Assembly (NCBI RefSeq): GCF_008329715.1
Contig: NZ_VTSR01000004.1
Span: 172,032 to 236,031 of the forward strand
Direction: 5' to 3'
DNA length: 64,000 bases
From: Gimesia chilikensis
GTDB taxonomy: Bacteria > Planctomycetota > Planctomycetia > Planctomycetales > Planctomycetaceae
In this document: in pieces, positions 9,795 to 19,543 of the stretch
Position numbering within the stretch: position 1 is the first letter of the stretch
Layout: each line of letters opens with the position of its first letter
The notes under the pieces: generated by a model
The model's input: only the letters and a program-made list of their open reading frames with translations
What the model was told of the DNA's origin: nothing
Databases searched by the model: none
Program-made: the position numbers and the translations under genes

Positions 9795-11318
9795 CTACCG
9801 GGCTGAACGCCAGTCGGCGAAAGTATCAAGATATGACCAGCGGAACTGCTTCTGCTTGCGGTAACGCATATCCCGATGGGACAGTTGTTCTTTGACGAAA
9901 GCCTCGACATTCTCAGGGTCGAGAAACGGGTCCCGCGTCTGTCGCTGGAGCGCTGTTAAGGCGTCAATCAGACGTTGCTTCGTTTCAGCATAGTCGGGAT
10001 CGTCGGCCAGATTGGTCCATTCGTACGGATCCTGCTGCAGGTCATACAGTTCGTAGCGAGGTGGCGTCGACCAGCGTGCAAAAGCCGCTTTCGTACGGGG
10101 TGAAATCGTTTTCTGGTCGGCGGCAGTCGCCCCGGAGATGACAAAGTGGGGATGCGATTCATCCAGATAACTGTCTGCGATCAGGTTTTCGGTGCCGGGA
10201 CGCGGATTGGAGATCAGCTTATAACGTGCATCCCTCAGCGAATGCTGGATATAGCAGTTCCGTGGAAAGGAACCTGTGGTAAAGCCAAAGATATACTCCC
10301 GCCAGTCTTTCGCAGGACCAGCAGTCAACAGAGGTTTCAGGTTCCGACCGGTCAGGTCCTGGGGAATCGACATGTCAGCAGCCGCCAGGGCGGTCGGTAA
10401 CAGATCCACCGTGGAAGCCAACTCGGTGCGAACCAGTCCCGGCTCTGCGACACCCGGCCAGCGAATAATCAGTGGAACACGCAGGCCCCCTTCATACACG
10501 CTCCCTTTGCCCCGGGGGAACTGAGCACCATGATCGCCGATGTAAATGACGAGCGTATTCTCAGCCCCTCCCGTCTGCTTCAATTTTTCCAGCAGCAGTC
10601 CCACGCCGATGTCGAGTCGCGCCAGGCAATTGTAATAATTGGCGACCTGTTCGCGCAGCCGCGGCGTATCGATGCCCACCCACGGCATCGGCTTGACATT
10701 ATCTGCGGAGAGCGGCTGGGCCGGTCTGCCATTCGCCTGTTTCAGGAAGGGGAGATGCGCGTCGGGAAAGTTCACCGATAAAAACCAGGGTTGTTTCTGT
10801 GCCTGTTTAAAGAATTCCCCCGCTTTGTCTGCATAAGCTGTTACCGGCTGACGACGATTGAAATTCGCGCCGGGAATCGCACGATAATCAAAGGGAAAAG
10901 CGGATTCCGGATTCACGTGCAGCTTGCCAATCAGTCCCGTGAAATATCCCTGCTGTTTGAGCAGCGTCACAAAATTAGGTGTCTCTTTGTGATACATCGC
11001 GAATTTGTGGGTCGCCAGGCCAATCTGTCCATTCTGGTGCGGATACTTTCCGGTCAGGAAACAGGCCCGCGACGGCGAACAGACGGAGTAGGGGACGAAC
11101 GCATTCTCGAACCGCACCCCTTCCGCGGCCAGTTGATCCAGATGCGTCGTCTGTGCATACGGATCGCCATAGCAGCCCAGTTCAGGGCCGTTGTCTTCTG
11201 AAACGATCAACAGAATATTCGGCGGGGCTGCACAAACGGCGGGGCTCTCTATCAGACAGCAGATAAACGGCAGACACCAGACAAACCAGTTCATTCTTTT
11301 CTTCTTCTGCTGCTGCAT
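9795..11318 (-). CDS. Secreted sulfatase (N-sulfoglucosamine sulfohydrolase-like)
   Basis: A 507-residue alkaline-phosphatase-superfamily sulfatase. A basic start and hydrophobic segment form a signal peptide ending near CAAPPN. The metal-binding ILLIVSEDNGPELG segment follows. The sulfatase signature CSPSR begins at Cys80, the residue converted to formylglycine. Later blocks (GKLHV, IYIGDHGAQFPRGKGSVYEGG, PLIIRWPG) match the heparan N-sulfatase-like branch, and the C-terminus has the usual LYDLQQDPYEWTNLADD block. GAGGAG lies eight bases before the chosen ATG. It should remove sulfate from sulfated sugars in the periplasm, but it needs a maturation enzyme not seen in this window. Confidence 0.93.
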   Translation of the reverse strand: MQQQKKKRMNWFVWCLPFICCLIESPAVCAAPPNILLIVSEDNGPELGCYGDPYAQTTHLDQLAAEGVRFENAFVPYSVCSPSRACFLTGKYPHQNGQIGLATHKFAMYHKETPNFVTLLKQQGYFTGLIGKLHVNPESAFPFDYRAIPGANFNRRQPVTAYADKAGEFFKQAQKQPWFLSVNFPDAHLPFLKQANGRPAQPLSADNVKPMPWVGIDTPRLREQVANYYNCLARLDIGVGLLLEKLKQTGGAENTLVIYIGDHGAQFPRGKGSVYEGGLRVPLIIRWPGVAEPGLVRTELASTVDLLPTALAAADMSIPQDLTGRNLKPLLTAGPAKDWREYIFGFTTGSFPRNCYIQHSLRDARYKLISNPRPGTENLIADSYLDESHPHFVISGATAADQKTISPRTKAAFARWSTPPRYELYDLQQDPYEWTNLADDPDYAETKQRLIDALTALQRQTRDPFLDPENVEAFVKEQLSHRDMRYRKQKQFRWSYLDTFADWRSAR

Positions 11319-11357
11319 TCGCTGTGCTCCTCTTCGAATTATCCTGGGTAATAGCAG

Positions 11358-11900
11358 TCAGTCCGACTGCAGACGCTGGTTGGCAAATCCGGTAATCAGG
11401 TGAACCACGTCCTGACAGTCCTTCTCCTGAAGTTCACGCCGATGCAGCTTGAATAGCAGGGTGATCAGCGGATTCAGTATCCTGATCTTACGTACTGTAA
11501 TCGCATGCGCCTCCCGGGGCCAGTGAATTCTTGGATCCCTGCGGTAGCTCACGGAACCATCACTGTCATCGTAGACCATCAACTGGAGTTCCCAGTGACT
11601 CAAGTCCGGACTGGTGAGCCAGATGTCATGCACATGCTCCGGCACAGGCTCCCCTTCCCAGGTAACGAGTTGACCTGGGTGATCGCAAAGATAAACGCGC
11701 CGCTGATCAAGAGAACGCAGGCAGTCTGCCAGTTCTGAGCGGAACACACCCACATCGGTATCGCCGTGGGGGCGAGTCTCTGTTCCCAGCAGCCAGTCCA
11801 GCGAACGACCGCCACAGAGAACCCAGCCTGTAAACTCTCCCAGCGAATTCTGAATCTCATTGAGAGGGAGCGATAACCAGCGATCAGTCGGCGGAGTCAT
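11358..11900 (-). CDS. Nucleotidyltransferase-fold protein (aminoglycoside 2''-adenylyltransferase-like)
   Basis: A 180-residue protein from the ATG at 11900; the frame stays open to an ATG at 11969, which would add 23 residues. The segment WVLCGGRSLDWLLG followed by RPHGDTDVGVFR is the minimal nucleotidyltransferase signature (GG, then DxD), in the arrangement typical of ANT(2'')-like proteins. The C-terminal part has a helical ITLLFKLHRRELQEKDCQDV segment seen in the same group. It may adenylylate a small molecule, but homologues are common in environmental bacteria, so drug resistance should not be assumed. It sits 39 bp upstream of the sulfatase gene on the same strand. Confidence 0.75.
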   Translation of the reverse strand: MTPPTDRWLSLPLNEIQNSLGEFTGWVLCGGRSLDWLLGTETRPHGDTDVGVFRSELADCLRSLDQRRVYLCDHPGQLVTWEGEPVPEHVHDIWLTSPDLSHWELQLMVYDDSDGSVSYRRDPRIHWPREAHAITVRKIRILNPLITLLFKLHRRELQEKDCQDVVHLITGFANQRLQSD

Positions 11901-12111
11901 GGCTTCTGTTCTGTGTAATAGAAAATTAAGAAGAAATTGTTTTGCAAGCATGAAGCGCCTGCGACACACATTGCGATCCTGGTTCTTACATTAAATCAGA
12001 ACAGGAGTTAACTGGAAATGCTGTTGAGAAAATGAAGGAAGAATCGCAGTCTGCAGGCGGCTTGAAATTCCTTGTCTGAAGCTGAGATTGCATAAATCTG
12101 CAGACAGGGAC

Positions 12112-12140
12112 TTGACGACACTACAAATGTAGTGTAATGT
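12112..12140 (+). promoter_or_regulatory. Promoter with BlaI/MecI-type operator in the spacer
   Basis: TTGACG (12112-12117) and TAATGT (12135-12140) are separated by 17 bp, a good sigma-70-type promoter. The spacer contains CACTACAAATGTAGTG (12119-12134), a perfect inverted repeat with 7-bp arms around AA that matches the TACA-N2-TGTA core of BlaI/MecI operators. The BlaI-family gene starts 28 bp further on. A repressor bound here would cover the promoter, so autoregulation of the downstream pair is expected. Confidence 0.8.
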
Positions 12141-12167
12141 CGGCGAATGTAGAACAGGGGGATTCAC

Positions 12168-12572
12168 ATGGCGAAAAAAACAAAATCTGATCCGCCAGCG
12201 CAGGCGATGACTGATGTTGAATGGGTCATCATGAATGTTGTCTGGGAACAGGAGCCTTGTGCAGCGGGGACCGTACAGGAAGCGCTAGCAGATTCGCACG
12301 GCTGGGCCTACAGTACGGTCAAAACCACGATGGACCGGATGGTGACCAAGGGGCTGTTGACCCGCAAAGCAATCCGCAATCTGAATCTCTTCAGCTCAGC
12401 GATCAGCCCCGATAAAGCAAAACGGGGGGAACTGAAACGCCTCTTGCGCCGCGCCTTCAATGGTGCTTTATCACCGATGTTGCAGTTCATTGTTGAAGAA
12501 GAGGAACTCTCACCCGATGAAATTCAGCAACTGCGCGAGTTTATTAAGCAGGCAGGGAAAAAAACGAAGTAA
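12168..12572 (+). CDS. BlaI/MecI/CopY-family transcriptional repressor
   Basis: A 134-residue winged-helix repressor. The conserved block is TDVEWVIMNVVWEQ followed by YSTVKTTMDRMVTKGLL, which is the recognition helix and wing of the penicillinase repressor family. The C-terminus is helical and would form the dimerisation domain; in BlaI and MecI this part is cleaved or destabilised on induction. A strong purine-rich site (AGGGGG) precedes the ATG. The gene is 29 bp upstream of the M56 peptidase gene and shares its operator promoter, the classical repressor/sensor-protease pairing. Confidence 0.93.
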   Translation: MAKKTKSDPPAQAMTDVEWVIMNVVWEQEPCAAGTVQEALADSHGWAYSTVKTTMDRMVTKGLLTRKAIRNLNLFSSAISPDKAKRGELKRLLRRAFNGALSPMLQFIVEEEELSPDEIQQLREFIKQAGKKTK

Positions 12573-12601
12573 GTAACTTATTCTAATGGGGAGGGCGGAG
12601 C

Positions 12602-15600
12602 ATGGCTGTCTCAGGGAACGGAGTAATCGAACTTCTCAATCAGTCGGGCGAAATGTTCTGGGATTTCAGCAGGAGCATGTTCCTCCAGGCCAGTCTGCTG
12701 GTACTCGTGATTCTGCTCCTCGACCTGTTTCTCCGGTATCATGCCCGCGCTGTGACCCGCTACTGGCTCTGGGCGCTGGTTCTGCTCAAACTGATCCTGC
12801 CGGTCAGTCTCTATTCTCCTCTCAGTGTCGCCAGCTGGTTAGCTGACTGGATTCCCACGGAAGCCGTCGCGCAGAACATCGAATCTGGGCCGACGACGAC
12901 CCTTGCAGCCAATACGCCAGACGGCATACAGACAAGAATAGATCCCCTTGAGCAATCATTTCTGACAGAGCCATTCCAGCAACCTCATCCACAGTCGACC
13001 CAACTGCCTCCAACAGGTCCCCCCTCTGACTCAAAGTTGGCTGTGCCTGATTCGGAAGTTGAGTCGCCCGCAGAACCAGCAGCTCTGCCTGCCCTGCGAG
13101 CGTCTGCGATCCTGATGTTAATCTGGTTGTCTGCGGTAACGATGCTCTCTGTCTGTGTGCTCAGGCGTACGGGACGCGTTAGAAAACTTACTATCCAGGC
13201 TGAACTCGCTACTACAGAACTGGTGTCCCAGTTGAATGAGTGTGTCTTACTGCTGGGGATGAAACCAGATTCAGTGAAGTTAAAAGTATCAGAGGAAACT
13301 GGAAGTCCGGCGATCTGCGGATTCTGGCGCGCGACGATCATCCTTCCACGACATCTGCTCGAAAAGCTCAATCCGGAACAGTATCGCCAGATCTTTATCC
13401 ACGAGTTGGCTCATTGGAAACGCTTTGACTTACAGGTCAACTGTCTGCAGACTCTGCTGCTGATCCTGTATTTTTATCATCCCCTGGTTTGGCTGACGCA
13501 CGTAATGCTCAAGCGTCTGCGGGAGCAGGCCGTGGATGAAACAGTGCTTGTGACCCTGGATGAGCAACCGTCACACTATTCCGCAACCCTACTCGACATT
13601 GCTGCTCTGACGCCTGCTGTCGAGAGCCCGCGTTTGCAACTGCTGGGAATTCTCGAATCCCGTAAATCGCTGACGCAGCGGATCCGACGCATGATCGCCC
13701 GACCCATCCCACGGTCCGCCCGGCTGGGGCTGGTCAGTTTACTGCTGATACTATTTGCCGGGGCGCTCCTCCTGCCGATGTCTCGACTGAAAGAAACACA
13801 CGCAGCAGTCGACAGGCAAGAGAGTGCGGATCAAGAATCCGAGCAGCAGCTGTCCGATAAAGCTCAATCTCTTAATCAGAGTCCCCCGGCCAGAGAGACA
13901 AAACCACGAGAGGAGAAATCCTCATCCCAGTACGTGTTAAGTGGACGAGTGACCGATCAAGCCGGGGCGCCGGTCACCGATGCTCAAGTTCTTCTGATAC
14001 CCAATTCTGGCGGACATGTGTTAAGAACGAGCACAGACAAAGAGGGAAACTATCACTTTTCCGAAATCACAAAACCTGGACCACACCGCATCATGATTTT
14101 GTCGCAGCGCTGGGTGGGGCTAGAGCGTCTCTCGGATCGTCCCCGGGTCGACCTGGCGGCAGATCAACGGCAGGTGAAAAATATCACACTCGAACGTGCC
14201 TGTCAGTTACGCATCCAAACCATCGATGAACGAGGCAAACCTGTTCCCGGGGCCATCGTATACCGTAAATTGATGACCGATACGCGAGGGTTCACTCCTC
14301 GGGCTGTCACAACCGATCAGTCGGGAGAGGTGACACTCGGCCTGAAGCCTTCCCAACATAAATATCTGATTGGAATCGCTTCACCCGACTACGCTTTAGA
14401 GAAACTGACGCTTCAAGTAAACGATCCGGATCAAATCGTCACACGGAAGATTGTGCTCAGGGAGGGAGTAGAAGTTGACGGCAAAATAGTCTATGCGGAC
14501 GGGAAAATTCCGGTCGGATTAGAAATCAATGCGCTGCCCCAGTGGTGGGAATTCAGCGGACATCCCCCCGGTTATCGAATCAGTGAGGCGGGAAGATTCA
14601 CATTCCCCCATATCGTAGCCGGCGTTTATAACGTAATAGTCGCGGTTCCCGGAGTGGGGGGGAAACCTGTCCTCACTGGTACTTATCTGCTCAATCGGGA
14701 ACAGCCACTTGATCTGAAACTGAATCTCCCTTCTCCCGCTTCGATGGTCACACTCTCAGGAAAGATCAGCTATACCGGCGATCTGAAAAAGGCTTCCAGG
14801 CCCTTCCTGCTCATTGCATATTCCACTGATGGGTACAACGAAGCGTATGCCGAGATCCAACCTGGCCAGACAGAGTTTAAGTTCGATCCCATTCAGCGAG
14901 GAAAATATGAACTCAGTCTCCATTCAACAGAGATTCAATTGAAAGGCGACTACACGGTATTTGCCCCCGCCAATGATCTTCAACTGAATGTCGTCGTGAC
15001 CGGCAAACCGCAGATCAGTGGTACGGTTCTGGCCGACGATACAAATCAGCCGATCAGCAAATTCCGGGTACGGGCCATTAAACTGAAGACGCTTCGCGGT
15101 GCGCATTATGGGCAGGAACCGCGCTGGCAGGATGTGGATCAGAGCAGCGGGGAATTTAAAGTCGCAGTCAACGGTCCGGGTATCTACCAGATCGAAGTCG
15201 CTGCAGACGGCTATGCCCGTGCGCTCAGTAAAGCTGTGAATACCGATCAAATTCAGGGAAAGCTGATTCAGATCAAACTAACCAGGGGAGTTACGCTGGC
15301 CGGTACTGTTGTCAATGCCCAGGGACAGCCCGTCGATGGGGCGACCGTGATTCCGCTGTCTCTGTCCCGGGGCGTCATGTCGAACTCGCTGGATCAATTC
15401 ACAACCGACAGTGATGCAGTCAAGACCATGGACGGGAAGTTTTCGATCCCGCATCTGGCTCCGGGAATGGAATCGCTGAAAGTGACTCATCCGGACTACG
15501 ACTTTGCGATTGTGAAAGACATCGATCTGGCAGCCAGTCCGCTCCCAAAGGTAGAAGTCACTCTCACAGAAGGCGGAACCGTGCAGGGACTCGTCACAGA

Positions 15601-16933
15601 CGAAAACGGCAAACCGCAACCGAATGTCACGCTCTTCTTCCATGACCGATATGGCTATAACGGTGATGCCGCCCGCAAAGCCGGGCTACTGGCCACCGTG
15701 ATTACTGATGAAAAAGGCCGCTATTCGGTTTCTCATCTCCCCAATCAGATCTGTTATGTCGTTAGGAAATATGAATGGGACTCTCTGGGCGTCGTGCGTC
15801 AGGCCGTTCTGCCTCAAAATGGCAAAACCAGCACACTCAACCTGGGGGGACGCCCCGAATTGACGGGCCGACTGATAGTCAACGGAAAACCTTTAGCGAA
15901 TACACGCATCCTCCTGGCTGGTGAGAATCCGAATTTTGGCATCTTTCGGGCCTATACCAACACCGACAGCGAAGGGATGTTTCACTTCTTCGGCGCGGGA
16001 CCTGGCCAGCGAACTCTGTATTATGAAGTACCCAATGTGAACAACAGGTGGGTGCCGGTCAGATCGTTAGAATTAATCTCAGACGATCAGGATCTGGGGA
16101 CTCTGCAGACGCAGGTTGGTCAACTGACAGTGAATTGTCAGCCAGAAACGCTGGATGACATGCGACTGGGGCTGTTTAATTATCATCCTGTGTGGACCAC
16201 AAGCTTGAGGGCAGGTAATCTGGTGCCGCGGACCAGCAGCAGCGCGCCTTTTGTTTTCAATCAGGTCACAACGCGAGAATATGTCATTATCGCATCTCGT
16301 TCCGGGTACCCCTCTGTTTACCAGAAGGTGCATGTCACGACGGAGAATCTGAATAGTCAGCTCACGCTGCCCATTCCCGAGGGGACGGCGACAATTCATT
16401 TCAAGCTGGATCAGGAACTGATGCAGGCCAATGAACCGATGCGGCTCAAACTGTGGAGCAAAGACCAGCGGTTGCTGACAAATATCTACTCCTTTGAAGC
16501 AGGAGAATATGTCGCCAGGCACCTGCCTGCGGGAGACTACTATCTGACGCGGGTCGACATTCGCGAATCGAAAAAACTGTTGCAATTCACTCTCAAGGAA
16601 AATGAACAGAAAACCGTGACTCTGACTTCCGAACTATTCAAAAAATCAGAGTCAGATCTCGGGTTTCGAACCATCAATGTCTTTACGCAGGCAGGAGTCC
16701 CGTTACCCGGTTGTCAGATCCAACTGAAAAGTAGCTCAGGTACGATCTCTCGCCACATCCAACAGTTTGAACGCCAGAGTTTTGTGGGAGACCCGGGCAC
16801 ATATGACCTCACCGTTTCCTACCCGGGGTTTCAGACACTGCACGGGAAAGTGAAACTGATTCCCCCGGACAAATCCTGGATATACCCGGACAACCTGACC
16901 TTCAATCTGCGTCTGAAACCGGAAGCTGATTAG
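12602..16933 (+). CDS. BlaR1-like M56 membrane metallopeptidase with repeated carboxypeptidase-regulatory-like domains
   Basis: A 1443-residue protein. Membrane segments lie at about 27-50, 54-80, 167-187, 281-300 and 375-395. The zinc-protease motif HELAH spans His267-His271, with a downstream EQAVDE block, as in BlaR1/MecR1. After the last helix, from about residue 430, come many beta-sandwich repeats of the carboxypeptidase-regulatory type; examples are SGRVTDQAGAPVTDAQV, AGTVVNAQGQPVDGATV and QGLVTDENGKPQPNV. BlaR1 has a penicillin-binding sensor at this place; here that domain is absent and the repeats probably form an outward sensor or binding arm. It pairs with the BlaI-type repressor just upstream. 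The ligand is unknown. Confidence 0.92.
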   Translation: MAVSGNGVIELLNQSGEMFWDFSRSMFLQASLLVLVILLLDLFLRYHARAVTRYWLWALVLLKLILPVSLYSPLSVASWLADWIPTEAVAQNIESGPTTTLAANTPDGIQTRIDPLEQSFLTEPFQQPHPQSTQLPPTGPPSDSKLAVPDSEVESPAEPAALPALRASAILMLIWLSAVTMLSVCVLRRTGRVRKLTIQAELATTELVSQLNECVLLLGMKPDSVKLKVSEETGSPAICGFWRATIILPRHLLEKLNPEQYRQIFIHELAHWKRFDLQVNCLQTLLLILYFYHPLVWLTHVMLKRLREQAVDETVLVTLDEQPSHYSATLLDIAALTPAVESPRLQLLGILESRKSLTQRIRRMIARPIPRSARLGLVSLLLILFAGALLLPMSRLKETHAAVDRQESADQESEQQLSDKAQSLNQSPPARETKPREEKSSSQYVLSGRVTDQAGAPVTDAQVLLIPNSGGHVLRTSTDKEGNYHFSEITKPGPHRIMILSQRWVGLERLSDRPRVDLAADQRQVKNITLERACQLRIQTIDERGKPVPGAIVYRKLMTDTRGFTPRAVTTDQSGEVTLGLKPSQHKYLIGIASPDYALEKLTLQVNDPDQIVTRKIVLREGVEVDGKIVYADGKIPVGLEINALPQWWEFSGHPPGYRISEAGRFTFPHIVAGVYNVIVAVPGVGGKPVLTGTYLLNREQPLDLKLNLPSPASMVTLSGKISYTGDLKKASRPFLLIAYSTDGYNEAYAEIQPGQTEFKFDPIQRGKYELSLHSTEIQLKGDYTVFAPANDLQLNVVVTGKPQISGTVLADDTNQPISKFRVRAIKLKTLRGAHYGQEPRWQDVDQSSGEFKVAVNGPGIYQIEVAADGYARALSKAVNTDQIQGKLIQIKLTRGVTLAGTVVNAQGQPVDGATVIPLSLSRGVMSNSLDQFTTDSDAVKTMDGKFSIPHLAPGMESLKVTHPDYDFAIVKDIDLAASPLPKVEVTLTEGGTVQGLVTDENGKPQPNVTLFFHDRYGYNGDAARKAGLLATVITDEKGRYSVSHLPNQICYVVRKYEWDSLGVVRQAVLPQNGKTSTLNLGGRPELTGRLIVNGKPLANTRILLAGENPNFGIFRAYTNTDSEGMFHFFGAGPGQRTLYYEVPNVNNRWVPVRSLELISDDQDLGTLQTQVGQLTVNCQPETLDDMRLGLFNYHPVWTTSLRAGNLVPRTSSSAPFVFNQVTTREYVIIASRSGYPSVYQKVHVTTENLNSQLTLPIPEGTATIHFKLDQELMQANEPMRLKLWSKDQRLLTNIYSFEAGEYVARHLPAGDYYLTRVDIRESKKLLQFTLKENEQKTVTLTSELFKKSESDLGFRTINVFTQAGVPLPGCQIQLKSSSGTISRHIQQFERQSFVGDPGTYDLTVSYPGFQTLHGKVKLIPPDKSWIYPDNLTFNLRLKPEAD

Positions 16934-16948
16934 GACAAGGGGCCCGGA

Positions 16949-17395
16949 TTACTCCAGGACCTCCGGCTCCACCAGTCGGGCCAGGTGGCACAGTGATTCC
17001 TGCCAGCCCAGGTAGCAGCCTGCGGTGGGAATCACTTCGGGAATTCCTTCCTGCAGAATCCGGATTTCGGTGCCGCAGGAGACCTGTTGGATATCGATGG
17101 TGTTTTTCATCTCACCGGGGAGTCCGGGATCGTCAAACTTCGTCGTGTAGCAGATTCTGGAATGGGGTTTCAGCTCAAGATAAGTGCCGCTAAAGCTGTG
17201 TCCGTTACCGGTAGTGAAATTGGTGAACGACATCCTGAAGGTGCCCCCTTCTTCCGGAGTCATTTCGTAAACTCTGGCAGTGAAACCGTTTGGTGGCAGC
17301 CAGCGGGCAAAGGCTTCCGGCTCCAGAAAAGCGCGGTACAGTTTCTCTGGTGTAGTACGCAGAACACGGTGCAGTTTGACAGAGTTGTCTGACAT
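16949..17395 (-). CDS. SRPBCC / AHSA1-family protein
   Basis: A 148-residue START-like fold protein. The opening HRVLRTTPEKLYRAFLEPEAFARWLPP is the usual first strand and helix of AHSA1 (activator of Hsp90 ATPase homologue) domains. YEMTPEEGGTFRMSF and SFSGTYLELKPHSRICYT follow in the expected order, and the GWQESLCHLARLVE helix closes the ligand cavity. Members bind small hydrophobic ligands or act in stress responses; the specific role is unknown. GGAGAT lies eight bases before the ATG. The gene converges on the M56 peptidase gene with 15 bp between stops. Confidence 0.88.
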   Translation of the reverse strand: MSDNSVKLHRVLRTTPEKLYRAFLEPEAFARWLPPNGFTARVYEMTPEEGGTFRMSFTNFTTGNGHSFSGTYLELKPHSRICYTTKFDDPGLPGEMKNTIDIQQVSCGTEIRILQEGIPEVIPTAGCYLGWQESLCHLARLVEPEVLE

Positions 17396-17511
17396 CTCAG
17401 GATCTCCCGGTTAGATTGTTGACTCAGACGGGACGCCCTCGCCCCGTTCTATCAGGTAGTCGAATGAGACGCAGACGTTTCGACATTGGCTGAGAAAAAA
17501 GTCAGAAAACG

Positions 17512-19080
17512 TTACTTGTCATCTCCCTGAACCTGTTTCAGGATCATGGTGAGCCGCTCAACGACTTCGGGGTGTTCCTTCCAGACATTCTTTGTCTCTG
17601 AGGGATCCTGTTTCAGATTGTAGAGTTGCCCCGTTGGTTCGCCCGGTTGGGGTTCGACTTCGCGGGCGCGGGTGAAGCCGCCGGAGCCCCGTTTGGGAAC
17701 CATCTTCCACGGACCCTGGCGAACCGAAAAATGGCCCCACAGTGAATGGTGAATCGCGTAATCGCGTAGCGGCTGCTTAAGCTCTATACCCAGCAGGGCG
17801 GGCAGAATATTCACGCTGTCTTCTCCCTCACCGGCCGGCAGACTTTGATCCGTGATCGCAGCACACGTCGCCAGCAGGTCGGTCAGTTCCACCAGTTCGG
17901 CATTGGATGTCCCGGCAGGTGTCTGCCCGGGCCAGCGGACGATGAAGGGAACGCGGTGGCCGCCTTCCCAGATGTCAGCCTTCGTACCCCGGAGGTGGGC
18001 ATTCCCCTGATGGCCACGATCTTTGACGTACTGTCCTCGATGATTGGGCTTATAGTATTTGAGGTCGTCGGTCTCCTGCGGTGTCCACCAGTGATAGAGA
18101 CCGCCGTTATCCGACGTGAAAATGAACAGGGTGTTGTCCGCCTTACCGCTTCGCTGCAGGGCTTCCATGATTGCGCCGACAGTCGCATCCACCTCAAGCA
18201 CAAAATCACCATATTCGCCCGCAGCACTTTTGCCTTTGAATTCGTCGTTGGGTACCAGTGGCAGGTGGGGGGCGGTCAGCGGGAAATACAGAAAGAAGGG
18301 CCGCTCGGGGGATTGTTTCGCCTGTCGCTCGATAAACTGCACCGCTTCACCGGTCAGGGTAGGCATCACACTGCGGATTGTGAAATCGGGTGAGCGCATG
18401 CCCTGGTCGACGGACAGAAATTCGGTCTGTATCCGTTCCGATGGAATCGTAGGCAGAATCACGGGGCGATCGTTTCTGATGAAACAGAAAGGCGACATAT
18501 TCAGGGACGCCGAGATACCGAAGTAATAGTCGAAGCCGTTGGCCAGCGGTCCGCCGAGTATCGGCTGGGTGTAATCTACGTCATCTCCCACGCGGGGACG
18601 CTGACGGCGGTCAATGGGAACCGCAGGCACCGGCTGGCCGTTCTGGTCGGTCCACTGCATGCCCAGGTGCCACTTGCCGACACAGGCGGTGTCGTATCCC
18701 GCTTTTTTGAGCAGCGACGGGACCGTGGTCTGGTCCTGTTCGATGAGGGGCGGATCAAAGCCGTCCAGTACACGGTATTTCAACCGCGTCCGCCAGCAAT
18801 AGCGGCCAGTCAGAATTCCGTACCGCGTTGGAGTACAGACGGCTGACGGTGTATGGGCGTCGGTGAATTTCATGCCTTCCGCAGCCAGCCGATCGATGTG
18901 CGGAGTCGTAATCTTCGATTCCGGGTTGTAACAGCTCACATCGCCATAACCGAGATCGTCCGCCAGAATATAGACAATGTTCGGCAGCTGATCCGCCTGA
19001 ACCGTGGTCGGCAAAAACAGACTCAGGAGCAGCAGCGGCAGCAGAAACTGTATACGGAAGAAGTGCGATACGACGTTCAT
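17512..19080 (-). CDS. Secreted arylsulfatase
   Basis: A 522-residue sulfatase with a signal peptide ending near TTVQAD. NIVYILADDLGYGDVSCY supplies metal-binding Asp residues. The signature is CTPTR at Cys82, followed by YGILTGRY, typical of arylsulfatase A/B-like enzymes; Thr replaces the more common Ser at the fourth position, which the C-x-P-x-R rule permits. KWHLGM, FTSDNGG and PFIVRWPG complete the active-site blocks. It should release sulfate from sulfated glycans. It is the last gene of a minus-strand run, 91 bp after the EthD gene, and may be cotranscribed with it. Confidence 0.94.
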   Translation of the reverse strand: MNVVSHFFRIQFLLPLLLLSLFLPTTVQADQLPNIVYILADDLGYGDVSCYNPESKITTPHIDRLAAEGMKFTDAHTPSAVCTPTRYGILTGRYCWRTRLKYRVLDGFDPPLIEQDQTTVPSLLKKAGYDTACVGKWHLGMQWTDQNGQPVPAVPIDRRQRPRVGDDVDYTQPILGGPLANGFDYYFGISASLNMSPFCFIRNDRPVILPTIPSERIQTEFLSVDQGMRSPDFTIRSVMPTLTGEAVQFIERQAKQSPERPFFLYFPLTAPHLPLVPNDEFKGKSAAGEYGDFVLEVDATVGAIMEALQRSGKADNTLFIFTSDNGGLYHWWTPQETDDLKYYKPNHRGQYVKDRGHQGNAHLRGTKADIWEGGHRVPFIVRWPGQTPAGTSNAELVELTDLLATCAAITDQSLPAGEGEDSVNILPALLGIELKQPLRDYAIHHSLWGHFSVRQGPWKMVPKRGSGGFTRAREVEPQPGEPTGQLYNLKQDPSETKNVWKEHPEVVERLTMILKQVQGDDK

Positions 19081-19171
19081 CAGGTGAGACCTTCACAAGT
19101 GGAAACCGGGAGTGAATGATCTCTTTACTATACGGGGCATGCCAGAGAGAACGCAACTGAGCTGAGAGTTC

Positions 19172-19504
19172 TTAAGTTGATTCCAGTTGCACAGGAATCA
19201 GTACCTCTTCCTCATCATACATGAACATCACACCGCCGGTCGCAAATTGAGGGACATCGGCGATCGTTGCCTGGCCCTCGGGGCTTTCCAGGATCTCCTG
19301 CATCGCGGTCGCAGATTCCGCATACAGGCTGACAATCAGATAGTAAGGGGGTGGATTGCCCGCTTCGGCTGACATGCATTTGCCGATCGTCCAGCCGGTG
19401 AGCCCTTTCATCTGTCTGGCCAGGGGGATGTGTACCTCGCGATAATAGCGATCGAATTCCGCAGGGTCTTCCGGGTGTCCATACATTACAGTCAGGCGAT
19501 ACAT
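19172..19504 (-). CDS. EthD-family protein
   Basis: A 110-residue ferredoxin-like (dimeric alpha/beta barrel) protein. The start YRLTVMYGHPEDPAEFDRYY and the following HIPLARQMKGL are the recognisable EthD block. EthD-type proteins often accompany degradation pathways, but few have a known reaction. AGGATT precedes the ATG by eight bases. It lies 39 bp downstream of the PEP-hydrolase-like gene on the same strand, so it is probably in one operon with the two Tm-1-related genes. Confidence 0.87.
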   Translation of the reverse strand: MYRLTVMYGHPEDPAEFDRYYREVHIPLARQMKGLTGWTIGKCMSAEAGNPPPYYLIVSLYAESATAMQEILESPEGQATIADVPQFATGGVMFMYDEEEVLIPVQLEST

Positions 19505-19543
19505 ATTCGAATCCTAATGAAAGGTGAGAGAGAAATAAGACGT

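Noticed and set aside
11358..11900. Antibiotic-resistance gene of the ANT(2'') type
   Set aside because: The nucleotidyltransferase signature is shared with many environmental proteins; nothing mobile surrounds it, so resistance is not claimed.
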